Source: Candidatus Stercoripulliclostridium merdigallinarum
GTDB lineage: Bacteria; Bacillota; Clostridia; Christensenellales; DTU072
DNA length: 18,160 nucleotides
Assembly: GCA_018714575.1 (NCBI GenBank)
Contig: DVNF01000089.1
Location: forward strand, 1 to 18,160
Direction of reading: 5' to 3'
This document shows positions 1 to 6,324 of this stretch, in pieces. Under the pieces are notes generated by a model. That model made no database searches, had not been told where the DNA came from, and saw only the letters and a list, made by a program, of their open reading frames with translations. Both the position numbers and the translations under genes were made by a program. Each line of letters begins with the position of its first letter. The stretch's first letter is position 1.

Positions 1-498
1 GTCAGATACTTTCTGGTAAAGCCGTGGGACGTTCCCGTATACGTGGAACGCGGCGTAGCCGATATAGGCGTTGCGGGAAAGGACATAATCACCGAAAACA
101 CGCCCGACGTATACGAATTGTTGGATCTGAAGATGGGCAAATGCCGTATGTGCGTATGCGCCGAGAACGGTTATGTAGACAGACCGGGATCGAAGCTGAG
201 GGTGGCGACGAAATTCGTAAACACCGCAAAGAGCTACTATTCTTCGCTGGGCAGGGGAATAGAGGTCATTAAACTGAACGGTTCGATAGAGTTGGCGCCG
301 CTGATGAACATGTCGGACGTCATAGTCGATTTGGTGGAAACGGGTACCACGTTAAAGGAAAACGACATGGGGGTAGTCACGGTCATAGCCGATATTTCGG
401 CAAGGCTGATCGCGAACAAAGCTTCATACCGTTTTAAACGCGACGAAATAGATAAAATAACCTCTTTATTGGGGGAACTGATAAATGAAAATAATTAA
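1..498 (+). CDS. hisG: ATP phosphoribosyltransferase catalytic subunit, short form, 5'-truncated by window
   Basis: Catalyses the first step of histidine synthesis, joining ATP and PRPP to give phosphoribosyl-ATP in the cytoplasm. The frame is open from base 1, so the gene starts upstream; 165 residues are visible. Family landmarks are KPWDVPVYVERGVADIGVAG near the visible start, LNGSIELAP, and the PRPP-binding stretch VDLVETGTTLKEN. The protein ends shortly after this domain, at TSLLGELINENN, so it lacks the C-terminal ACT-like regulatory domain of long HisG. Short HisG is known to need the HisRS-like subunit HisZ for activity and histidine feedback; hisZ is not in the window and is inferred to lie just upstream. 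The stop codon overlaps the hisD start by 14 bases, so the two are co-transcribed. A GTG at base 43 is an internal valine, not the start. Confidence 0.95.
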   Translation, partial: VRYFLVKPWDVPVYVERGVADIGVAGKDIITENTPDVYELLDLKMGKCRMCVCAENGYVDRPGSKLRVATKFVNTAKSYYSSLGRGIEVIKLNGSIELAPLMNMSDVIVDLVETGTTLKENDMGVVTVIADISARLIANKASYRFKRDEIDKITSLLGELINENN

Positions 499-1762
499 AG
501 CGACAGATATTACGCCGGAACAGATCGTTTCGCAAAGGGACGTAGCTTACGTTTCCGTCGAAGAATCCGTAAAAAAAGTGCTGAACGACGTTTCCGAAAG
601 AGGGGACGCCGCATTGAGGGAATACGAGCTGCGCTTTGACGGAGTGCAAATCGACGATTTTGCGGTGACGGCGGAGGAAATCGACGCCGCGGTAGCCGCC
701 GTAGGCGCGGAATACATTGGCATTTTGAAAAGAGCGGCAGCCAATATCGAACGCTTTCACAGGGCGCAGATCAGAAGCGATTTCAGCATGAATTACGACG
801 GGATCACGGTCGGAGAGCGCTTTATCCCCGTACAGAGCGCGGGCTTGTACGTTCCCGGCGGCACGGCGAGGTATCCTTCCAGCGTGCTGATGAACTGCGT
901 GCCGGCAAAACTTGCGGGCGTACAAAATATAATCATCTGCACTCCTCCGTCAAAGGACGGGCGGATCCCCGACGGAATTTTGGCGGCGGCAAAAGTGGCA
1001 GGAGCGGATAAAGTTTATAAGGTCGGCGGAGCGCAGGCTATCGCCGCCATGGCTTACGGGACCGAAAGCATTCCGAAAGTCGATAAAATAGTCGGACCCG
1101 GCAACGTTTACGTAGCTACGGCAAAGAAGTTGGTGCAAGGTATCTGCGGCATAGACATGATAGCCGGACCCAGCGAAATTTTGGTAATAGCCGACGAAAC
1201 GGCGAACGCCGATTGGTTGGCGGCAGATCTTCTGTCCCAGGCGGAACACGACAAATTGGCTTCGGCGATCATGATCACCGATTCGGAAGCGCTGGCTACA
1301 GCCGTTTCCGCCGCCGTGGAAAAGCGTTTGGAAAAACTGCCCAGGCGCGAAATCGCGGCGGAAAGCATAAAGAACAACGGAAAGATCATCATTACCGAAT
1401 CGATAATGCAGGCGGCAGAGCTGTCCGACCGCATAGCTCCGGAGCATTTGGAACTTGCCGTTGCCCGACCCGAAAAGCTGTTGGAACAAATCAAAAACGC
1501 CGGATCGGTATTCCTTGGCCACTACACTCCGGAGGCGACGGGCGATTATATGGCAGGAACGAACCATACTTTGCCTACGGGCGGCACGGCGCGTTTTTCT
1601 TCGCCCCTGGGAGTCGACGACTTTATCAAAAAAACTCAGTTCATAAAAATGAGCAGAGAGGCTTTGGAAAATTATTATAGGGATATAGCGGCTTTTGCCG
1701 AATCCGAAGGGCTGAACGCCCACGCCGAATCGGTAAAGGCGCGTTTTGAAAGTAACGACTAG
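485..1762 (+). CDS. hisD: Histidinol dehydrogenase
   Basis: Zinc enzyme that oxidises L-histidinol to L-histidine in two NAD-dependent steps, the last reactions of the pathway. At 425 residues it is full length for the family. Visible landmarks are YVPGGTARYPSSVLMN (about 122-137), the GPGNVYVATAKK nucleotide region (about 204-215), Gln252 and His255 in SQAEHD, the catalytic pair Glu320-His321 in APEHLEL, Asp354 in GDYMAGTNHTLPTGG, and His413 near the C-terminus. These match the zinc ligands (Gln, His, Asp, His) and the Glu-His base of the E. coli enzyme. The ATG lies inside the end of hisG, with a purine-rich GGGGGAA site about 7 bases upstream, which supports this start and translational coupling. 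hisC follows after 3 bases. Nothing odd is seen. Confidence 0.98.
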   Translation: MKIIKATDITPEQIVSQRDVAYVSVEESVKKVLNDVSERGDAALREYELRFDGVQIDDFAVTAEEIDAAVAAVGAEYIGILKRAAANIERFHRAQIRSDFSMNYDGITVGERFIPVQSAGLYVPGGTARYPSSVLMNCVPAKLAGVQNIIICTPPSKDGRIPDGILAAAKVAGADKVYKVGGAQAIAAMAYGTESIPKVDKIVGPGNVYVATAKKLVQGICGIDMIAGPSEILVIADETANADWLAADLLSQAEHDKLASAIMITDSEALATAVSAAVEKRLEKLPRREIAAESIKNNGKIIITESIMQAAELSDRIAPEHLELAVARPEKLLEQIKNAGSVFLGHYTPEATGDYMAGTNHTLPTGGTARFSSPLGVDDFIKKTQFIKMSREALENYYRDIAAFAESEGLNAHAESVKARFESND

Positions 1763-1765
1763 CGT

Positions 1766-2824
1766 ATGACAAAATTCTTGTTGGATAAATATAAGGGTTT
1801 CGAACCCTACGTCCCCGGCGAACAGCCGCAGGGCGGCTATATCAAACTGAATACCAACGAAAGTCCTTTTCCGCCGTCCGAAACGGCAAGGAAACTGTAT
1901 ACGGCGGCTTTCGATCGGCTGAATCTGTACAACGATCCCGAAAACACCGCGCTATGTAAGGTCATCGCGGATCGCTACGGAGTCAGCCCAGAAAACGTAT
2001 TGGTGACCAACGGCTCCGACGAAGCTTTGGCGTTTATCTATATGGCTTATGCCGACGAAACTCACCCGTTCGTCGCCCCGGAGATCAGCTACGGCTTCTA
2101 TCCCGTGTTTTCGGCGCTGGTAGGCGCGGAGAAGAAAACTTTCCCGCTGAAAAGCGATTATTATATCGACGAAGCGGCGTTTATAAATTGTGACGACAAC
2201 GTTATCTTCGCTAACCCCAACGCGCAGACGGGCACCTTTATGCCGATAGGGCAGATAGCGGAGATGTTGAAAAAACCGCGCTTGGTCGTAGTCGACGAGG
2301 CTTACGTCGATTTCGGCGCGGAGTCGGCGTTACCGCTGTTGAAAGAATACGATAACCTGATAATCGTCAGAACGCTGTCGAAGTCGCGTTCGCTGGCAGG
2401 CGGCAGAATAGGTTTTGCGATAGCCGCAAAGGAAATCGTATCCGAATTGAAACTTGTCAAATACTCCTTTAATCCCTATAATTTGGGGCGCGCGGCAGAG
2501 GCCGCGGCGATAGGCGCGATACAGGACGAGGAGTATTTCCGTAAATGTACCGCGGCGGTCATCGGCGCCAGAGAATACACGGAGCAGGCGGCAAAAGCGT
2601 TAGGAATGACGGTCATCGATTCGCGCGCAAACTTCCTTTTGATGAAATGTCCGACTATGGACGGCGGCGAATTAAAAGCCGAATTAATGCGCCGCGGAGT
2701 TTTGGTCAGACACTTTTCCACTCCCGGTCTTTCCGAATACATACGCGTGACGATAGGCAGTATGGAACAGATGAAAACCTTTATTCAGGAACTCAAAAAT
2801 ATTATTTCAGGAGCCCGTATATGA
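1766..2824 (+). CDS. hisC: Histidinol-phosphate aminotransferase
   Basis: PLP enzyme that transfers an amino group from glutamate to imidazole-acetol phosphate, giving histidinol phosphate. It is a fold-type I aminotransferase of 352 residues, the usual HisC size. It shows KLNTNESPFPPS (substrate loop, about 27-38), TNGSDEAL (about 81-88, cofactor phosphate), VVVDEAYVDF with Asp177 for the pyridine nitrogen, and TLSKSRSLAGGRIGF with the Schiff-base Lys206. A C-terminal YIRVTIGS supplies the carboxylate-binding Arg. One departure: the usual NPN(N/A)PTG loop reads NPNAQTGT (about 150-157), Gln replacing Pro. The gene starts 3 bases after hisD, and its TGA overlaps the hisB ATG in an ATGA. PLP aminotransferases in this group can be promiscuous, but position in the his operon fixes the main role. 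Confidence 0.97.
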   Translation: MTKFLLDKYKGFEPYVPGEQPQGGYIKLNTNESPFPPSETARKLYTAAFDRLNLYNDPENTALCKVIADRYGVSPENVLVTNGSDEALAFIYMAYADETHPFVAPEISYGFYPVFSALVGAEKKTFPLKSDYYIDEAAFINCDDNVIFANPNAQTGTFMPIGQIAEMLKKPRLVVVDEAYVDFGAESALPLLKEYDNLIIVRTLSKSRSLAGGRIGFAIAAKEIVSELKLVKYSFNPYNLGRAAEAAAIGAIQDEEYFRKCTAAVIGAREYTEQAAKALGMTVIDSRANFLLMKCPTMDGGELKAELMRRGVLVRHFSTPGLSEYIRVTIGSMEQMKTFIQELKNIISGARI

Positions 2825-3441
2825 GAATTTCCGAAATTAACAGGACTACGAAGGAAACCGATATACAATTAAAGATAAATCTGGATTCCTTTACCGAAGC
2901 CAAAATCGATTCGGGTTCGGGATTTTTCAATCATATGCTGAACCTGTTTTTCGGCTTTGCCAAAATAGGCGCGGAACTGAAGGTAAAAGGCGATACCGAC
3001 GTCGATTTCCACCACAGCGCCGAAGATATAGGCATAGCTTTGGGTGAGGCATTCAAGGCGGCGCTTGGCGACAAGCGCGGCATAATGCGCTACGGCGAAT
3101 GTATCATGCCTATGGACGAAGCTTTGGTCATGGTGGCGATCGATTTTTCGGGCAGGTCGTATCTTAGTTACGACTTACCTTTAAAAGCCTCCAGGCTGAA
3201 CGACGACGGCGAGGAAACTTCGGCAAGAGTAGGCATATTCGATACCGAATTGGTAGAGGAATTTTTGACGGCGTTGACGCGTTCGGCGGCAATGACCGTA
3301 CATGTAAAAAAGATTTCCGGCAGCAACACCCACCACACGGTAGAGGCTTTGTTTAAAGGATTGGGCAGAGCCGTCAGACAGGCGGTTTCGTTGGACCCCG
3401 TCTATTCCGACGCGGTACCTTCCACAAAGGGGGTCTTATGA
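2821..3441 (+). CDS. hisB: Imidazoleglycerol-phosphate dehydratase, monofunctional
   Basis: Mn-dependent dehydratase converting imidazoleglycerol phosphate to imidazole-acetol phosphate. The ATG at 2821 overlaps the hisC stop (ATGA) and gives 206 residues, close to the roughly 195-200 of one-domain enzymes. There is no HAD phosphatase domain like that of E. coli HisB. Metal-site motifs are present: the His of FFNHML, the HH and Glu of DFHHSAEDIG, and HH plus Glu in NTHHTVEALF. Arg in RGIMRYG and a C-terminal PSTKGVL match phosphate-binding segments. Departures: the usual FLDHML is FFNHML, and the A-x-HG segment after it reads GFAKIG, so a widely conserved His (His53 in the plant numbering I recall) is Phe. 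There is also a short insertion before the RVGIFDTELVEEF segment. The fold and metal ligands are intact, so the assignment is firm; the altered loop is unusual. Confidence 0.96.
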   Translation: MRISEINRTTKETDIQLKINLDSFTEAKIDSGSGFFNHMLNLFFGFAKIGAELKVKGDTDVDFHHSAEDIGIALGEAFKAALGDKRGIMRYGECIMPMDEALVMVAIDFSGRSYLSYDLPLKASRLNDDGEETSARVGIFDTELVEEFLTALTRSAAMTVHVKKISGSNTHHTVEALFKGLGRAVRQAVSLDPVYSDAVPSTKGVL

Positions 3442-4040
3442 TAGCGATAGTCGATTACGGCGTAGGAAATTTGTTCAGTTTAAAAGCTTCGTTAAAGGCT
3501 TTGGGTATTGCCGCGACCGTGACGGGCGACAGGGATAAGATCGCCGCGGCGGACAAGATCATTCTGCCGGGCGTCGGAGCGTTCGGCGACGCGAAGCGCA
3601 ACCTGGACGAAAGGGGATTGACGGATTTTGTCATTTCGGAAGCGCGTTCGGGAAAGCCGCTGTTGGGCATTTGCCTCGGAATGCAGCTCCTCAGCGACGT
3701 CAGTTACGAATACGGCGAACACGCGGGATTGGGACTTATCCCCGGGAAGGTACAGCCGCTGGCAGAAGTCGTTAAAGGCTTGAAAGTGCCGGCAATGGGT
3801 TGGAACGCGCTGAAATTCGTCAAGGATTGCCCGATCCTGAAGTACAATTCGGACGGCGATTACGTTTATTACGTACATTCCTATTATGTGCCGAAAGGCG
3901 AATACACGGCGGCATATTCGGAATACGGAGTAAACGTTTCCGGCGTGACTTGGAACGGTAACGTCTTCGGAGTGCAATTCCACCCCGAAAAATCCGGCGC
4001 GGTCGGATTGAAAATTTTGAAAGCTTTCGAGGAACTGTGA
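3438..4040 (+). CDS. hisH: Imidazole glycerol phosphate synthase, glutaminase subunit
   Basis: Class I glutamine amidotransferase that releases ammonia from glutamine and passes it through a tunnel to HisF. At 200 residues it is standard length. The catalytic triad is visible: Cys79 in GICLGMQ, and His182 and Glu184 in FGVQFHPEKSG. The N-terminal IVDYGVGNL and the oxyanion-strand region ILPGVGAFGDA are typical of HisH rather than of other amidotransferases. The ATG overlaps the hisB stop in an ATGA, which implies coupled translation. The TGA shares one base with the hisA ATG (TGATG). Its partner hisF lies two genes downstream, the common Gram-positive order. Confidence 0.98.
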   Translation: MIAIVDYGVGNLFSLKASLKALGIAATVTGDRDKIAAADKIILPGVGAFGDAKRNLDERGLTDFVISEARSGKPLLGICLGMQLLSDVSYEYGEHAGLGLIPGKVQPLAEVVKGLKVPAMGWNALKFVKDCPILKYNSDGDYVYYVHSYYVPKGEYTAAYSEYGVNVSGVTWNGNVFGVQFHPEKSGAVGLKILKAFEEL

Positions 4041-4756
4041 TGGAAATATTTCCCGCGATAGACATTATGGACGGCGCCGCCGTGCGCCTGACAAAAGGAG
4101 CGTTCGACACTAAAAAAGTCTACTCCGACGACCCGGAGTCAGTTTACGCCGGATTCATTGCGGAGGGTGCCGAGCATTTGCACATAGTCGATCTGGACGG
4201 CGCGCGCAGCGGAAAGTCCACCAATTTCGAAGTTGTGAAAAGGTTGGCAGCTATGGGCGGCGATACCGAAATAGGCGGCGGTATCAGAGATATGCGCCGC
4301 GCGGAAAGCTACCTGAACCTCGGCGTGTCCCGAATCATATTAGGAACGGCGGCGGTAGAAAACCCCTCGTTTTTAAAGGAAGCGTTAAAGGAGTGGGGGA
4401 ACCGCGTAGCGGTAGGCGTAGACGTATTGAACGGGATCGTTCGCGTTTCCGGTTGGGAACGCGGCAGCGCGTTGGACGGCGAGGAGTTCGTAAAAAGGCT
4501 GTCCGGGGAAGGCGTAAAACGTATTATTTATACCGACATTTCGCGCGACGGCGTAATGAAAGGTTTGGATACGGAATTGTACGGCAGACTGTCGCGGAAT
4601 AAGGATTCGGAGATAATCGCTTCCGGCGGCATAGGATCTTTGCAAAACGTAAAGGAGCTTTTACCCACAGGCGTTTACGGCGTGATAATAGGAAAGGCAA
4701 TCTACGAAAAGGCGTTTTCGGTATCCGAAGCAGTCAGATTGGGAGATAAAAAATGA
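4040..4756 (+). CDS. hisA: ProFAR isomerase (phosphoribosylformimino-AICAR-phosphate isomerase)
   Basis: TIM-barrel enzyme that isomerises ProFAR to PRFAR by an Amadori rearrangement. I chose the ATG at 4040 over an in-frame GTG at 4037 because the GAGGA at 4029-4033 is then 6 bases away, and the product begins MEIFPAIDIMDG as in the family; this gives 238 residues. The catalytic Asp8 (PAIDIMDG) and Asp128 (VGVDVLNG) are present. The two phosphate-binding half-barrel loops are seen as EIGGGIRD and ASGGIGSL. The stretch VDLDGARSGKSTN separates HisA from its paralogue HisF. The start shares one base with the hisH stop, and the end overlaps hisF in an ATGA. Bifunctional PriA-type activity is not expected, since that is mainly actinobacterial. 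Confidence 0.97.
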   Translation: MEIFPAIDIMDGAAVRLTKGAFDTKKVYSDDPESVYAGFIAEGAEHLHIVDLDGARSGKSTNFEVVKRLAAMGGDTEIGGGIRDMRRAESYLNLGVSRIILGTAAVENPSFLKEALKEWGNRVAVGVDVLNGIVRVSGWERGSALDGEEFVKRLSGEGVKRIIYTDISRDGVMKGLDTELYGRLSRNKDSEIIASGGIGSLQNVKELLPTGVYGVIIGKAIYEKAFSVSEAVRLGDKK

Positions 4757-5511
4757 TAACTAAGCGTATAATACCTTGTTTGGACGTCAGGGACGGCAGG
4801 GTCGTAAAAGGTAAAAATTTCATAGGTATCCGCGACGTTGACGATCCCGTAACTTTGGGGCGGAGATACAACGCGGAGGGTGCCGACGAATTGGTCTTTT
4901 ACGATATTACCGCTTCCAGCGACGGCAGAAAGCTGTTCATAGACGTTTTGGAAAGAGTGGCTTCGGAGATATTCATACCGTTGACAGTCGGCGGCGGCAT
5001 AAATACCGTCGACGACTTTGACCGAGTGTTAAAAAGCGGCGCCGACAAAGTGTCCGTCAATTCGGGCGCCATTCGCGACCCTTCGCTGATAGGCACGGCG
5101 GCAAAAAAATACGGCAACCAGTGCGTGGTATTGTCGATGGACGTAAAACGCGTCGACGGCAAATTTACGGTATTTGCCAAAGGCGGCAGGGAGAATACGG
5201 GAATCGACGCCATCGAATGGGCAAGGCGCGGTTACCTTGCGGGCGCGGGCGAATTGGTCTTAAACAGTATCGATACCGACGGCGTTCGCGGTGGCTTCGA
5301 CCTGGAGATGTTGGCGGCTATAGCCGACGTCGTGGACATTCCCGTCATAGCATCCGGCGGCGCCGGCAAGACGGAGGATTTCATCGAGTTGTTCAAAACT
5401 CTTCCCAGGGTAGACGCCGGACTTGCGGCAGGCATTTTCCACAGCGGCGAAGTCCCGATCGCGGACGTAAAGAAGGCTTTGAAAGCGGAGGGAATTTCCG
5501 TCAGGTTATAG
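4753..5511 (+). CDS. hisF: Imidazole glycerol phosphate synthase, cyclase subunit
   Basis: TIM-barrel cyclase that uses HisH-derived ammonia to turn PRFAR into imidazoleglycerol phosphate and AICAR, the latter feeding purine synthesis. At 252 residues it is full length. The catalytic pair is Asp11 (IIPCLDVRDG) and Asp130 (VVLSMDVKRVDG). Also visible are KGKNFIGIRD, the half-barrel phosphate loops TVGGGIN and ASGGAGKTEDF, and NSIDTDGVRGGFD. The start overlaps hisA by 4 bases. The stop is followed by the only real gap of the operon, 63 AT-rich bases before hisIE. Confidence 0.98.
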   Translation: MITKRIIPCLDVRDGRVVKGKNFIGIRDVDDPVTLGRRYNAEGADELVFYDITASSDGRKLFIDVLERVASEIFIPLTVGGGINTVDDFDRVLKSGADKVSVNSGAIRDPSLIGTAAKKYGNQCVVLSMDVKRVDGKFTVFAKGGRENTGIDAIEWARRGYLAGAGELVLNSIDTDGVRGGFDLEMLAAIADVVDIPVIASGGAGKTEDFIELFKTLPRVDAGLAAGIFHSGEVPIADVKKALKAEGISVRL

Positions 5512-5539
5512 TAAAAATACAGTCGTAAAACAATTAGAA

Positions 5540-5545
5540 TATAAT
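5540..5545 (+). promoter_or_regulatory. Possible internal -10 box upstream of hisIE
   Basis: A perfect TATAAT lies in the AT-rich 63-base hisF-hisIE gap, 29 bases before the hisIE ATG. The hexamer 17 bases upstream (ATACAG) is a poor -35, and there is no TG extension, so this may be chance in AT-rich DNA. It could give extra transcription of hisIE. No hairpin that would end transcription is seen in the gap. Confidence 0.25.
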
Positions 5546-5574
5546 AAAAATCATAAAATAAAACGGAGCGGATC

Positions 5575-6222
5575 ATGGAAAGTATCGACATTTCTAACGT
5601 AAAATTCGACGAAAAAGGTTTGGTTCCTTGCGTGGTGCAAGATTACTACACAAAGCAGGTGCTGATGTTGGCATATATGAATCGCGAGAGCCTGATAAAG
5701 ACGATGGAAACGGGCTTGGCGACCTTTTATTCGCGTTCCAGGCAGGAGCTGTGGACAAAGGGCGCGACCAGCGGCAACCTGCAACACGTAGTGGAGCTGA
5801 GGCTGGATTGCGACGGCGACGCCATAGTCGCCGAGGTCAAAAAGGACGGACCTGCCTGCCATACCGGCAACGAATCCTGTTTCTATCGCGATCTGTTTGT
5901 CGGAAATGATATGAAACCCTTTTCGATAGAGGGTTTGTACGAACTGATAAAGGGCAGAAAGACGAATCCGAAAGATGGCAGTTACACCACCTATCTTTTT
6001 AACCGCGGTATCGACAAGATACTGAAGAAGGTGGGCGAGGAATGTACCGAAGTCATTATCGAGGGCAAAGCCGGCAACCGACAGGCGGCAATATACGAAC
6101 TTGCCGATTTGTACTATCACGCTTTGGTCATGATGGTGGAAATGGATATTCTGCCGAAAGACGTTTTCGAAGAGCTTGCAAACCGCCACGTTTTGGATAA
6201 AAAGATAAAGCAGGGCGGCTGA
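5575..6222 (+). CDS. hisIE: Fused phosphoribosyl-AMP cyclohydrolase / phosphoribosyl-ATP pyrophosphohydrolase
   Basis: Bifunctional enzyme for steps 2 and 3 of the pathway. The C-terminal HisE domain (about 118-215) removes pyrophosphate from PR-ATP, and the N-terminal HisI domain (about 1-110) opens the adenine ring of PR-AMP. HisI landmarks are SRSRQELWTKGATSGN, then Asp78, Cys79, Asp80 and Asp82 in LDCDGDA, and Cys95 and Cys102 in GPACHTGNESC; these match the magnesium Asp and zinc Cys ligands of the family. HisE shows GSYTTYLFNRGIDKILKK, VGEECTEVIIEGK and ELADLYYHALVMM, the all-alpha MazG-like fold with acidic metal residues. Its own SD (CGGAG at 5564-5568) precedes the ATG. It is the last gene of the his operon and is followed by a terminator. 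Confidence 0.97.
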   Translation: MESIDISNVKFDEKGLVPCVVQDYYTKQVLMLAYMNRESLIKTMETGLATFYSRSRQELWTKGATSGNLQHVVELRLDCDGDAIVAEVKKDGPACHTGNESCFYRDLFVGNDMKPFSIEGLYELIKGRKTNPKDGSYTTYLFNRGIDKILKKVGEECTEVIIEGKAGNRQAAIYELADLYYHALVMMVEMDILPKDVFEELANRHVLDKKIKQGG

Positions 6223-6266
6223 CAGACGCGCGAAAGAAACAAAAAAGATATATTAATTTTAGATCG

Positions 6267-6299
6267 AAAAAGGCTGTCGCGACGAACGACAGCCTTTTT
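6267..6299. terminator. Bidirectional intrinsic terminator between hisIE and dnaE
   Basis: Two perfect 13-base arms (AAAAAGGCTGTCG and its complement) flank a 7-base loop. The GC-rich core GGCTGTCG is bounded by A5 on the left and T5 on the right, so RNA from either strand forms a stem followed by a U tract. It lies 44 bases after the hisIE stop and 25 bases after the dnaE stop on the other strand, so it should end both convergent transcripts. Confidence 0.92.
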
Positions 6300-6324
6300 G
6301 TAACGAATACTAATATTTTTAATA

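Noticed and set aside
950..1723. Long antisense open frame (257 codons) opposite hisD
   Set aside because: It mirrors the codon pattern of hisD, has no plausible ribosome site, and its translation is low-complexity and basic. hisD is unmistakable on the other strand.
4037..4039. GTG start for hisA
   Set aside because: The ATG 3 bases later has better SD spacing and gives the conserved N-terminus.
5551..6189. Long antisense open frame opposite hisIE
   Set aside because: It is the complement of a clearly functional gene, crosses the intergenic gap and has no family features.
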